This document shows positions 41,925 to 54,077 of a stretch of DNA of 64,000 nucleotides, piece after piece. Every line of letters begins with the position of its first letter. Position 1 is the first letter of the stretch. The notes under the pieces were generated by a model, which made no database searches, was not told where the DNA came from, and saw nothing but the letters and a program-made list of their open reading frames with translations. The stretch covers positions 1-64,000 of the forward strand of contig CAKOGP040000890.1 in assembly GCA_933822405.4 (NCBI GenBank), in the 5' to 3' direction. Origin of the DNA: Cylindrotheca closterium (lineage: Eukaryota; Bacillariophyta; Bacillariophyceae; Bacillariales; Bacillariaceae). The position numbers and the translations under genes are program-made.

Positions 41925-44900
41925 TCATGCCGAGTAGCTGGCCTCGGCACTGTTTCTTAGTATGGCAACTTTTCTCTTCGCACCCCATTCATCATAGTAC
42001 ACAATTGCTTCAGCAATTAGACTTTGGGCAGTCAATTCCTTGTCTGCGGAAGTAGCGTGTGGCTGCCGCAAAAAATCAGCATAGCGTTCATAGAACAAGG
42101 CTGCGTCGTGTATCAATCCTGCACTTTCTGCCATCATAATGGCCTCCTTGTAGAGACCCTCTGCTTTGAGGTCCCTAAGCTCCAGTGCAGCCTGCTCTGC
42201 GTTCAGTAACAAATGAAAGTGGATCACATTTGGACATCCGCTCTCAGACCAACTTGCGATTAATCTTCGAGCTTTCAAGGCCTCTTCTTCAAATCTCTTC
42301 CTTCTCGTTCGTCTGGCCATTGCATAATTCGCTACTCCTCGATGAAATGCCTCCGTCATGCAAGAAGGATGCCCCGTCTCGGTTTTCTGATAAGACTTAC
42401 CCCATTGCGTCGAAAGGCTTGCCGCCTTCGCGTAATCTCCGTAGTAGATCAATAGCTGTAGCCTTGCAAAGTAGGTTTCTGCATTATGAAATGGATTCAT
42501 CATGCTGGGGTCGAAAACGTCACCTTCTAGCACTGTTGACTCTGCGGAATCCCCTGTCAAATTCTTAAACATCTGCCACTGCATGTTCAAAAAGGCAACA
42601 GATTCAATTTGCTTCATTTCTCTCAGTCGATGAATACAATCAGGTATTCTCGACATGATCCTTTGCAAATTCATTCCCAGAAAGTACGGGAAATAAACGT
42701 ATTGAGCAATAAGACACCCAGTTCCAAACAAAACATTCCCGGCCCGCATTCCGGCAACAAATCCTTCGTGCAATGGCATAATTGATGATTCAAAGGGTTG
42801 CGTCCAAGGTAAAATGAAGTTATGAGCGGTGTACATCGTTGATGCGGTAGAATAGCCATGCTGAAGTCGTTGTTGCAAAAGCAACCCAATCTCTGCAATC
42901 GCACTGGCTTCTTCCCAATCCTTGAGATGTTTATTCACAAGCATTCCCAAGACAGTGAAGCCAAAGCCCGAGACATCATGAACTCCGTGCTGCAATGTCA
43001 TTTGGACTAAACGAGCGGAGCACAATATTTGAATTTCGTGCATATCTTCGGCATAGCAAGCATACAGCAATTTGGATAGTAGCAGCATAATTGCCTTATG
43101 CTTTGGTTTTGTCATAAGAGGCTTTGCTTCATGGAAATCTGTTGGAAGTCTTTTAATCATCCTTCTCATTTTGCTCAACTCGTATTTTGCCTGCCATCCA
43201 ACCGTAAAGCGACTCCATATCAAATCACAACCAAACTCTTTCAACACCTCCGAAACGAAGTCAATGCATTCCAGGAACCGAAAGTCAACCGATGAAAGTT
43301 TGTGGAACTGTGAGATATACAACGGTAACTTATCCAGTTTGGTGCAGTTCTCTTGAGATACGACCGCTCGATAGTACTTCTGCATGATCTTCACATGACC
43401 TATGGCAAGCTCCACCTCTGCTCCCAGAGTGTACAATCTAAGGGTCAACTGATAGTGATTCTCCCACTTTTCCGAAGGAAGCAACTTGATTCCGTGGGAC
43501 ACGTATTTTGCTGCGCTACGCAAGGCGCTGATGTCGCGTGCTTTTTCGGCAGCCTGCAAGTTGAGTTGGGCAAAGTCTGGTCTTCGTTTGACGTTGCCTT
43601 GATTGATCAGATCGGCCATGTTGAAAATTGACACTTCTACGGACGTTTTATCCATCTTCACAAGCGCGTCGAATAGAATGCAACCAATCTCAAACTGAAA
43701 GGCCTCTTTGGTTGTCGATGGATCAATCAAAGACAAAGCTGCCTCCTGCACCTGGTCGTGTACCCAAATGTACGTCCCTTCGTCGATTTTTTCAACGTAT
43801 TGGTTCTCTTGTAAGAACACAAGGAGATCCCCCATGCTCTTGATAATATCGCTATCAATATTGATCCCAGCATGTTCCGATACAGTAAGTTGCAAGGAGG
43901 ATTCGTGAAAACAGGATCCCCAACAAGCCGCATAGGGCAAGAGCTTCTGCATATCTGGCGAAAGCTTTTTCATACGACGTAATAATAAGTCTTTCACGTT
44001 GTCAGTCGACGCCGTCAGCTTTTCAACCATTCTTAAATCCCAAACCCACCTCGACAATCTTTCGTTGTATTCAATGTACTTTTCATCATCCAACATTTTT
44101 ACGAACTCCACCGTAAAATGCGGATTGCCAAAGGTTCGTCTGTGCACAAGTTCTGCAAGAGGCTGGGTGACATGCTCATTGTCAACCTGTAACATATTTA
44201 AGACAATTTGATTCACATCTCGAACAGAGAAGTTTTGAACATCAACGGTTGTCACATGGAACTGATGTTTCACAGACTTAGCTGATAAGTTCCGGATGGC
44301 TCTGAGAATGCGCTTATCTTGGCCCTCGTCCGAGCGATAGCATCCCACAATCATCATGGGGTTTGTATTTTTCATGTCCGAAATCAAATAATCCAGCACA
44401 TCCAAGCTAGCAGCGTCAGCCCACTGTAAGTCATCTTGGACCAAAACCAATGGATGAAAGTAGGTACTCAAAACCCGCATCAATATTCGAAAAGCGTACT
44501 TGAGTCGTTTTTCTCCCGCTTGAAAGCCATCGTCCAGGTGATCGTGTCCGGTGGCATCGCTTGCTTGACTGTCGTTGCTACCCACGTTGCGACTGCCATT
44601 GCTACTCAAGTTACTTTCATCCAAGGTGCGAAAACTCCTATCAAATTCTCTGAGTTTCTGGTCTGTGACTCTGGTACTCGCTCCTGAATTTCTGATACTC
44701 TGCTCCAAATATCTCACACTGTCGTCTTGACGTCCTCGTCGAAGAATATTCTCTAAATATGGAATCATAGTTGTCAGTAGATCTAGCTCTGGACCCAATT
44801 CGGCCCGCAGTGCATCCGCAATGTCAGAAGCTACTTTTTGCATTGCTGGTGGAACTCTCGTAAATTCCTCCGGTGCCATTTCCGAGCTCCCATCGGGCGC

Positions 44901-45606
44901 TAGAGGTACACCCGAACGCCTTCGCACCATGATCCTTCTCATTGACATTTTGCCACCAACTAGTTTCTGAAAGATTTGTCCAATCGCAAGCAAAAGGCCA
45001 GAATATGGTTCATCGGAACTCTTACTGTCAAATTTTCCTTCTATCAGCAAGCCACGGGGAGTGCTCGCAACTGCTCTCTCGAGGGTCTGGGGTAATCATT
45101 AGATTTTGATTAAATTTGAAATACATACGAGAACGAACTATTGCCACTCTTACCTTGGCTAATGTTGAAACACCTGCTCCTGAGTATCCCTTAATCCAAA
45201 TCAATTCTTTGTAGTTTTGTCTCGCTTTAAGCCCGTGCGTGCCGGCCGAGTGCCGTGAACTGCTAATAGAACCATTTGACGAAGTTACCCTGTTGGATGA
45301 GAGAAGGCGTGAAAAGCAAGAATTCAGGAGCCCTCGTTCCCATTGCCGTCCAACCAAAGCAATAGAATCGTATCTCAATTTTCCACGACCTTCAACGGAA
45401 GGTTCTCCCTCTTCCGTCTTTGAATTCTCCATAGTAGGACTCTGGGATTGTGATCTTAACTGTGCCAAACGATCATCTGGCAGACGTCTGAAAGAAGTTG
45501 ACTTCGGTCTTGGCGAGAAAAATCCCAACGAAGTTGGGTTGTTTGTCAAAGGTGTTGATGCACTACGTGGGAAATCGCGTTCGAGAATGGTGCTAGTTTG
45601 CTCCAT
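41925..45606 (-). CDS. COG3899-like AAA/STAND ATPase with TPR-like C-terminus; Walker A lysine replaced
   Basis: Two exons (45606-45154 and 45086-41925), 1,204 residues; the start ATG is MEQTSTILE, as the upstream TTG is not used. The ATPase domain begins VGRQWERGLL (about 85). Walker A reads GYSGAGVST (140-148), with Val146 where the catalytic Lys should be. Walker B is LVLVQDDLQW. A long helical repeat region follows, as in bacterial SARP/multi-sensor-kinase ATPase modules. It is closely related to the gene at 60068-63799, whose Walker A is intact. The intron falls four codons after the P-loop. It may be a signalling scaffold that binds but does not split nucleotide; this is inference. Confidence 0.82.
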
Positions 45607-46444
45607 ACGTCTTGCTCTTGAAGACAAGGACTTCTATCTTACTCTTTGCTTTTCGAGTGTGTCGTCACGTTCATCTTCCGTCTGTGCAGTGTTGCTTTTA
45701 TATGTAGTCGGACAAATTTTTCCGTTAAGTGAGATTTTCGCTTGTTAGTAGAAGTCCACGATAAGTGACTACCACGAATAAATGAATCGATCGCCAGCAC
45801 GCACTGCAAATTTCCCATCATGAACGAATTTTTGGGGAGCACCCTCTTGAGTCGAATGAGTCAAACTTCCTTGACCGTCCCCATGCATGCATGCATGCAT
45901 GCATGGATGCATGCATCGTGGTGAAGAACACTGTGTCCTGCCGATGACCTTAGCAAACCTCTTGGATTGGTACTACACTCCCGGTATGCACGTCGATTGA
46001 TGGGACACTACTACTAGTTTACACCTCTTGCACATTGGGATGATGACTACAGTCATTAGGGGAGAGTGTTGTGCCAAGAGTAAGTAAACCCTGACAGACG
46101 TACGACAGACAGGCTGTATCTGACACGTCATGCGGTTGCGGTATATACTGAATACTCTTGGTCGATAGATCGACATCGATCATCGATCCTTCAAGTCAGT
46201 CAATAGGGTAAACTAGCGCACTATTTCTCATTCATCTACATTTGCATTGCATCAGGATTTAGTCATATCTACTAGTGCGACGCTATGGTGCCTGAGTTTT
46301 GGCCTGGCCCTGAGGATTGATTCATTGCTTGCATCAGGATACTACAGTAGATGAGCGACCTCCATGAGGTGGCTATGTAGTACTAAAAACGAAACGAGAG
46401 TATTGTAAAACGTAAAACACCCCTTAGAAAAGTCTTATCTTGTT
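45607..46444. other. intergenic with GCAT-rich tract
   Basis: The region is the 5' flank of the ATPase gene and the 3' flank of the Pro/Ser-rich protein gene. The GCAT tract at 45882-45917 is the only structured element. Short frames lack support. Confidence 0.45.
45882..45917. repeat. (CATG)n tract
   Basis: About five perfect CATG units followed by a broken continuation (GGATGCATGCATC). The unit is self-complementary, so the tract can form a hairpin or cruciform. Confidence 0.85.
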
Positions 46445-49400
46445 TTATACAGCAAAAATCTTGCTTGCAGCGCAGTGCCCAGATTGCCTATCAAAAGAAT
46501 ATGAAGAGTCCATTGACAAGCACCACCCGGCACCTTCGTCACCTCCCCATCGCTTTATAGATACGCCATCTTTCTGCAGCTCTGCATAGTCAATGAACAT
46601 CGCATCGTCTCCATTGATGGAGACGATGACCTCGTCCAGGTCTTCCTGCGTGTGAACTGTCGTTGTCAAGTTAGCCCCAGTAACACCATTGAAGAAGGTT
46701 GAATCTTTCAGACTGCCACCAGAGTAGAATGAGAAAGTGACATCATCTTGGGTATCCTCAGAATTGTTATTATCGTGAAGAAGCCAAATCTCAAATCTCC
46801 ATTCGTATGCGTTTGTGGGGTTTGCCGAAGAGGCAGAGGTTGATGTACTCGACGGCACCGTTGTTGGTGAGCGGCTGGGAGCAGCTGACGGTACCAATGT
46901 TGGGGATCTTGAAGGTTCCGAGATTGGATTCACCGAGGGACTATCAGACGTTTTAGAAGTTGGCTTCATTGACGGGATTATCGAAGGAATCGTTGAAGGA
47001 ACCGTATTTGGGATGGGGGAGGGGATCATCGACGGCATCACGGAAGGAACAAAAGATGGCAAGAGTGAAAGAACCGTGGAAGGAATAATTGATGGTTTTG
47101 TTGAAGAGATCGAGCCCGGATTCTCACTCGGAATGACATTGGGAATCTGATAAGGCTCTGGAGGTTGTGCAGCAGATGGAGATTCACTCCAAATTGATGA
47201 GGGAATCGAGCTAGGAGTCTCACTTGGTCCATTAGGCAAATTGGAAGGGCTCTCGTTTAAGCTTTCTTTTGGGCTTTCAGTTCGAATTGCTGTCGGTTGA
47301 CTCGATAATGCCGGTGTTGGGTTCACATTCGGACTTGTAGTTGCTTTTTGAGATGGAGGAGAGGGAGGGGGCGGAGTTGATGGAATCGAGACTGAAATGA
47401 AGCTAGGCACTTCGGAAGGGCTCTGAATCGGGCTTTCACTCTGTATTGCTGTCGGTTGACTCGAAAATGCAGTTGTTGGGTTGACATCAGGACTTGTAGT
47501 TGGCCCTTGAGATGGCTGAAATGTGGGGAATGGAGTTGATTGAATCAGAACTGACAAGGGATCCGTAGGGTCTGTCACCAGCACTTCAGTCACGGCCCCT
47601 CCTGTTTCTTCCTCCATATATGTAAAAGAAAAGGCAGCCTTCCCTCCGTGTGCTTGCTTTTGATACTTGATCTCCACAAACAGTACATACTCCGATGCCA
47701 CAATTCGGTTTCCTAGACTATTTCCACCATCACTACTGTCACCATCGCTACCGCTGCTTCCACCTGTACTACCCATATCGCTATCCTGGGGAGGTACGCC
47801 CAATGAAACATCTTCTTCTATGGGAGTAGCCTTAACGTATGCTTGGGCCACCTTTACAAACCCCTTGGGAAGCTCCTCGATCTCACTCAGTTCCTCCGTC
47901 GCAACAATTACCTTCAGGATCAGCCGGTGGAAGAAGTCAGCGCCACTGACATCATCAAACGTTGAAATATCATCTGACAGTTGATCCAGCAATAGCTTTG
48001 TCTCTTCTTCAAGTTGTCGTTCTACCAGTGTCCCTCGCAAACGTCTTGTCGGGTTTTGAGAATCGTAGTTGTCTTTGTCCAATGCTGTTTCAGATTTTTG
48101 CCCCTTCTCGGTTTTGAACAAGGGACGCGATGCCAAACAACCGTCACAGATAATCATTGTTTCGAAGACTATCTCCAAGAATGACGACCCTTGTAATCCC
48201 TCCACTAGAGGGACATTCGCCTGGTTAATAATCTTGACAACTTGCATTTCTCGCGACAGTGGATCAAGACATTTCCCCACAGGACCCACATGTTCACCAA
48301 CAGTAAGGTTGTTGTAGGCATCGAACACGATGTCTTCCAACAAGGCTGATTCTCGTCCGTTCAAAGGCCTCGAAAATCCTTCAAACAACATGCCGAACAT
48401 TCCTATGCGGCTCTCTGGAGAAACAAGCCCACATCGCGATATGATCTGATTGACATCAGGTGTAAAGATGATACCAGGGGCGTTTTCAGACGTCGCAACA
48501 GCTGTAGTTCGAAGCAAGGAAGATACGAGAGAATGAAGTGAGACAACGTCTTGTCTGTGGATGTGAATACCAGATCAGAGCTGCAGGTGCAACAGCCGCC
48601 TATCGTTGGGGTGCGTTGAATTATTGTTGCAGTCTGATTCGGTTTTGGATTTTAGTCGAATCCATTCGTCCGAGTCAAATGACACAATCTTGCCGTGCTC
48701 CGAAAAGAGTACTATTTTCAGTTTCTACCTACCTGATGTCACGGCAACTGTAGTAACTATTGCTCCAGCAACTGTTGCGGCAATAGCGGCTGTCACTACC
48801 CCTGTGACAGTTGCACTAGCAGCCCCAGCAGATAAACCTGAATACAATAAAAGCAATGGATACATGCCGATAAGAACGAGGAGGAGGATGACTCCAACTG
48901 TTAGTGTAGCTAGACGGACGAAAGTGGACTTACCCGCAGAGGCCCCAGCGCCAACTGAACTACTAGCAGATCCTGTTGATATCAGAAAGCTCGTGTGAGA
49001 GCAGTCGTACCATGGAACATTCGGAAGGAAGGGTTTGCGAATATTGTCTTACCTGCAGCTTGTCCAGCCATGGCTTTCAGTCCTGATGGAGAACTTGTAA
49101 ATCCACCAGCCCCAGCGTTGCTGGTGACACTATCACGGAACATAGGATCAATGTCGAAACCACCAGAATTGGAGCCTCCGCTACAACACTTCACTATTAA
49201 AGTAACGAACCAAAAGATGGCAAAAAAAGCTGGATCGTACCACTGGGTTTCATCTTTCCTGCCGTCATCTTCGTCCTCTTTTCTCAAGCCTTCCAAATAA
49301 TCTTCATCAAAGTTCTTGCTTTTTTTTCACAAGCGTTATCGTCCCCTTGTATCGCAGGCATTTGCTGCTTTCTCTGGCGGAAGTTTTGCTGGATTCTTAT

Positions 49401-49757
49401 TGCGGCTCTTTCAATATGAGTATACTGGAGGAAGAATTCATCCGAGCGGTCCTTCTCTGCTTTGCGCTGCTCGTCTTTGGTGCGAGCGTTGGTGGAGACA
49501 ATGGTGTCCCGCGGCAGAATATTTCCCGCCGCAACATTATCTTTGTTGCAATATGGCTGTTGTTTGTGTGCGCATACGCCTTCTACAATGCTGGCAAGTT
49601 TATCGTTTAGGACGCTTGCAAGCTCATCGTCATCCCGAAACTGCTGTCCATCTTCGCTTTCATGGCAACCTTGTTCCCTGTTTTGGCTGTCACTCCTTCG
49701 CCTTCGTCTGGAACGCGATGATGAGGAAGAGAAACTGGACGATGATGACAAGCCCAT
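46445..49757 (-). CDS. Pro/Ser-rich membrane protein with cytoplasmic IQ motif (one-base frameshift in exon 1)
   Basis: Four exons are read (49757-49053, 48972-48934, 48837-48733, 48501-46445), all phase-1 junctions. The start ATG lies in TACCATGGGC. The N-terminal part is Ser/Arg-rich with an IQ-like motif (AIRIQQNFRQRK, about 119-130). The frame breaks at an A8 run (49327-49320). One more A would give EKKSKNFDED and lead into a membrane helix (AFFAIFWFVTLIV). The short Gly/Ser/Ala-rich exons then give a second hydrophobic segment (VTGVVTAAIAATVAGAIV). The last exon has a globular part, a long PS-rich repeat linker and a terminal jelly-roll-like domain. With the base restored it would be 968 residues. 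Probably a cell-surface or frustule-associated protein. Confidence 0.7.
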
Positions 49758-50233
49758 GGTACTTTGCTCTTTAGAATCGATTCCATGTGATGATGGAAAC
49801 GAATGATAGACTTGTGGATTTTTTATTTTTTTTTCCGGCCATAATTTGCACATTTTAGACGCGGTGATTATTAACATAGGCGATAGTTACTTTTGGACGC
49901 GGTGTAAAATAAAAATAGGTGATAGCTACCTTCGTTCTTGAAGAAATTAGTTATTTAACGTAAAACAGCTTCCTCCGAGTCAATAGACGGGCAAAAACGG
50001 TAGCACTAAAAGAAAAATGGGACGCTTGCACAATTTTTTCCTGATTTTTATATTTAAAAAATGGACGGTCTCAAAATGGAAATCATGTTCGAGATTCGAG
50101 ACGGTTGCGGATCAACTTTTCTTTTTCATTGCATGCAGACCCACATAGGTACCGGTAGGACACTCTACATCCAGAATGGCATCCAAGAATGCAACGACAA
50201 CAACAGTAGGACTATTCTAGTTAATAGTATTTT
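49758..50233. other. intergenic, nothing recognised
   Basis: 5' flank of the Pro/Ser-rich protein gene and 3' flank of CDC45. A tract ATTTTTTATTTTTTTTTCC occurs near 49818. No gene is seen. Confidence 0.4.
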
Positions 50234-52736
50234 TTAAATTGAATCCATCAAATAGTGCAATTGCTCAATGAATCGTTGCACATCATCCCCATTGACTTCA
50301 ACAACGTTGCTGTCAAAGCTATCAAATCGAAAGGTCCCATTCATGGATTTGGCCGTCAATTCAAAATTGTTGCCAAACGTGTTCCTCATAAAGGTCCCAG
50401 CCCGTTCGGGATACTCGTAGCCCACTACCAAGTAGGTCCCCGTTCGTGGCTTTTCGGCGAGCAACACCAGTGGCCGGGACTTGCCTCCCGTCCACTTGCC
50501 ATTTTCCCGGTGCATGTCCATCAAGAAATGAGCCAATCTGGTCAGTGCCAAGGGTTTTGCAAACACATGATGCTTGTGTTCTTCATCCTTGGCAGATTTT
50601 TTGTTCGAGTTGGAAGGTACCAATTCGGACCGCGCCGTCTTGTTTTCTCCCGCACTGGTACAGTTGAGGTAGGCGTATCGAAAATGGCGCAACCGAGTAA
50701 TGGCCTCCCGGTCCACCAACGAAACCGCCGTGTTGATGACTAATTTTTGGAGGGTCATGGCCATGCGCAAACCAGCACCCAGTCCCGTACTCCCCGAGAG
50801 GCTACCGCCATTGACCAAAGTGGAGGTGTCTCGGCCTTCCGCCAAGACTCCATTCCAAGTACCACTTCCATTGGCGCTGTTGGGGGTCGTATTGCAATTG
50901 AGAGCGTCGTAAGCAATGTTAAAGGCCTCCACCATCATTTTCTCCTCGTCCCAAGCTTGTTGGTTGAGAGGATCATCTTCGATTGCCTTGGAGGTGGGAG
51001 TCTCGCACTCTAGTAAAGCCGTGACAGCATAGGAGGTATCACTGGCCGAAAGAAGGGACTGGTATCCAGTAATCCGAAAGAAACTAGTAAACTGCCAGTT
51101 GCCAAGTTCGTATTCCTGTCATCATGAAATAGTAGATAGGGAAAAAATGGTGAGTACTTCTGTTGCCATTGCAACATGTCACCATCCATCCATCCATCAT
51201 CCATCCATCCATCAACAATTTAGTACGTACCGGCCCATTCTCCACCAACTTATGTTGCAATTGTCTCTTGAGACTCGGCTTCATCATGTGAAATGGCTGT
51301 TTGCATTCGTCCAACGGATATCCCATTTTGGCCAATAGTTCTTGGAGTCGTTGCATTCCCTTTTTGGTCCATACTTGAAACTTGGTGGAAATGTAGTCCG
51401 AGTGGACCATGCTTTCTAGAAGACTCGATTGCCGCAACAAAAAGAACCGAAAATCATTTTGCGCAATGATGCGACCATTGTCCGAAAGAGAAATCCGAGT
51501 CCGCGATTCATCTCCTTCCAAGGGCGTAGTCCCCAACAAATCTTCGGCATAGACCGTGTTGGAGACTCGTTCGTACATGTCGTTGGGGAATAGACGAAAG
51601 ATGGATTCTTTCAGGTCCGTAGACAGGGCGGCAAACCCCGTCAAGTCCAATCGAGCGTGCAGATAAGCATCCGTGACCCCCACACAGGCCAACCACAGCA
51701 GATCCTTTTCGTCGCCAAACCGCAATTGAGCCGCTAGGCGATAGGCCACGTAGGCCGAAGGACAGCCAAAGAAGGATCCTGAAGAATAGTATTGCCTCAA
51801 CTTTACGAGACGCTGTTTGTGCAATTCGCGGGGATCCATGAATTCTTCTTCGTGTTGATTGGAAGATTCTTGAGAATTGCGTCGCGAGTCATCTTCGTCC
51901 GTTTCGACCGCCGTGGCATCGTCTTCAGTAAGTTTTTGCCGCTTGGAGGTGGAATCGGGAGACGAAGCTGGGTCCATTTCTGGAGCATCATCTCTGGATC
52001 GTCGTTTGCTTTTTTCGGGATCGTCCACAGGCGCTGCAGTAGCATCGTCATCATCATTATCATTGTCATGTTCGTCGTCATGATCCGATTCGTTCCCTCC
52101 ATCATAGGCTGGATCTTGTTGTGGCATTGGTTGGGGTGGTGCATCACCCTCCACATCGTCAAAGCCAGCCTCTTCTTCCCCCTCATCGGCTTGACTATCG
52201 TCCATGTCACTATCATCATCTTCATCACTTTCCCCATCGCCTTCGCCTTCTTCACTGGATCCTTCTTCGTCCGAAGTCGACTCGCCTCCACTCAAGTTGT
52301 CTCCATCGCTGGGCAATTCCTCCATGTTTGTCGTATCGTCCATGAACACGACAATGTTCTCCCCCGCATAGATATTCGCCAAGTGGACGGGTTTGCGGCA
52401 GTCCATGACGTAGACTTTTAAATCTTGCGTCAGTAGTTGGGATTCAAAGAGACGGGTCAAATTCTTGGAGGCTCCAAAATTGAGCATGACAATGGCTTCG
52501 ACTTCTTCCAAGACGGACTCATTGGTTTTTAAATAAGATTCCAAGGCTTGATAGTTGGTGCAGGGATACAACTGATATGGGATTCCATCACTTCTCAATA
52601 GATACGACAAAATGCGGGCCGACGCCATGGCATCAACATCGGCATTGCAAAGCATGAGGACGGAACCATCTTCGTTGCGGCAATCTTGAACAATTTGTTC
52701 GTAGCCAAAATGCCAGTGGTTCATTCCCAAGATCAT
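50234..52736 (-). CDS. CDC45: Cdc45 replication initiation factor
   Basis: Two exons (52736-51231 and 51115-50234), 795 residues, phase 0 with a GTACGT donor. The N-terminal DHH-like part has MLCNADVDAMASARILSYLL and YVMDCRKPVHLANIY, as in Cdc45/RecJ relatives. A very acidic insert (about 145-260, with SDEDDDSDMDD) follows, plus a basic KRRSR element. The C-terminal part includes FFGCPSAYVAYRLA and LWLACVGVTD, then FRFFLLRQSSLLESM. Cdc45 is a subunit of the CMG helicase at replication forks. The acidic insert is a common feature of eukaryotic Cdc45. The intron contains (CCAT)n repeats. Confidence 0.93.
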
Positions 52737-52780
52737 GATGGTTGAATGACGACGTTGTTGCTAGCTTGTCTATGATTGTT

Positions 52781-52820
52781 TGTGGTTGTTTGTGGTTGTT
52801 TGTGGTTGTTTGTGGTTGTT
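52781..52820. repeat. 10-bp tandem repeat TGTGGTTGTT x4
   Basis: Four perfect copies of a 10-base unit lie just upstream of CDC45, with a partial fifth unit (ATTGTT) before them. The adjacent GGATGGATGAAT array at about 52874-52910 is a second simple repeat in the same promoter region. Confidence 0.9.
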
Positions 52821-53103
52821 ATTACTGTGGCTGTTGTCAGTGTTTCTGTAGCCACAGCGTTGATGAGGTTGTGTGGATGGATGGATGAATGGATGGATGA
52901 ATGGATGAATCAACGATCGTCTTTGGTGGATGGATTGGGCGGCGTTTTGTTTTGAAAGTTGGCTTTGGACGGACTTTTGGAAAGCAGGAGGGCGCGGTTG
53001 TCGATTTTTCTCAATGGCGCGAAGATGAAGTCAATTGAGTCGGTTTCTAAAATATCATCAAACGTAGACCATTCGATCCCATTGACTACAGTCGGCATAC
53101 GGT

Positions 53104-53123
53104 CGAAGGCCGTACGGCCTTCG
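53104..53123. repeat. perfect 20-base palindrome
   Basis: CGAAGGCCGTACGGCCTTCG is its own reverse complement. It lies in the CDC45 upstream gap. It could be a protein-binding site or chance; nothing in the flanks decides. Confidence 0.9.
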
Positions 53124-53247
53124 CCAATAGTCATTGCCCTCCTACGATAGAGAGGCAAGGACAGCTCAGTTTATTACAGTGGTTTGATTTTGATACGTCT
53201 ATTATCAATATCAATTCATGTTTCTTTCCCACCATCACCCACCCTGT

Positions 53248-53359
53248 TGGGCACCATCGCCTTTCTTCTATGTGGCGATGGTGCCCAGTAGGCAAGCAGG
53301 TCTCAGAAATCCTGTTTACGAGATTGGTCTTCCGGGTCCCCCTATTGACCCGGAAGACC
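53248..53359. repeat. two strong inverted repeats (hairpin-forming)
   Basis: Stem 1: 53248-53261 pairs with 53274-53287, 14 perfect base pairs and a 12-base loop. Stem 2: 53326-53338 pairs with 53347-53359, 13 perfect base pairs and an 8-base loop. Stems are GC-rich. No open frame or T-run after the stems points to a terminator. Confidence 0.85.
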
Positions 53360-54077
53360 CGCTTCACACCACAACCCACCGGTCAGACTCCATGCAGACA
53401 GATCCAAGACGAACACCAAGCGGAAGGCGCCAGTAGGCTATCTCAGATACACTCTGTAGTAATCGTGTTTTGAGACTTTTTTAGTTTCTTATATAAAAAA
53501 ATTGTTTTGACTATAAAAAGCGGGAGACAATTAATGCTGGTGCACTGGTACGGGAGATGAAGTTTTGGACAGTCTTATTGACCAGTTGGACCAACAGAAA
53601 ACGGCAGAGCAGTCGCCGAGGAAAAACCCTGGATTTGGTGTCAGAGTGTTATGAGCATAACACTGTTACGGAGGAACGAAGTACAGACAGCGTCTGTCAT
53701 GCGACATAAACACGATCACTACAGAGTGATCTCAGATAGTCCGAGTGATACCACTACCGGCATCCTTGATACCGGTACACGTGTACCTGGTACCTGGTAG
53801 CGTGTGAGTGTGAGTGTTAGTCAGTCATTCGATTTATGATGAGTCACGATTTTCCACGTTGGCACTCACCGGGAAAATATTCTAGTAAGTTGTGCATTTT
53901 GGCACAAAAACCCTCAGTCTTTCACCGAATCCATCTTTTCTAGAATCATCGGATAGACGAAGATTTCTGATATCGTGTTGTGGTGATAGATAGATAGTTC
54001 TAATTTATCGTTCCTTCCATCAGAGCGCTCGCAAACTTCACGTGGTAGCAAAAGCAACAAGCCAGAACAACTCTATC

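Larger units (their letters stand above)
52737..54077. other. 1.3 kb gap with tandem repeats and a hairpin cluster
   Basis: Contains TGTGGTTGTT x4 (52781-52820), a GGAT/GAAT array (about 52874-52910), a perfect 20-base palindrome (53104-53123), and several strong inverted repeats (53248-53731). A minus frame at 53158-52910 overlaps the palindrome and was not accepted as a gene. Confidence 0.6.

Noticed and set aside
46815..47150. Gly/Glu-rich plus frame
   Set aside because: Antisense of the Pro/Ser-rich linker.
51792..52421. Long plus-strand frame inside CDC45
   Set aside because: It is the antisense of the acidic insert, whose GAN-rich codons keep the opposite strand open.
52910..53158. 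82-residue minus frame upstream of CDC45
   Set aside because: It spans the 20-base palindrome and overlaps an equally long plus frame. No domain is seen, so either strand could be noise.
53248..53359. Reading the two hairpins as a bacterial-type terminator pair
   Set aside because: The context is eukaryotic, there is no T-run after either stem, and no gene ends immediately before them.
54042..54077. GTG start of the RelA/SpoT-like gene
   Set aside because: Nuclear genes use ATG; the ATG at 54078 is the first in frame. The same reasoning moved the starts at 5746, 9401, 15333, 15710, 23507, 32870, 45606 and 57980.
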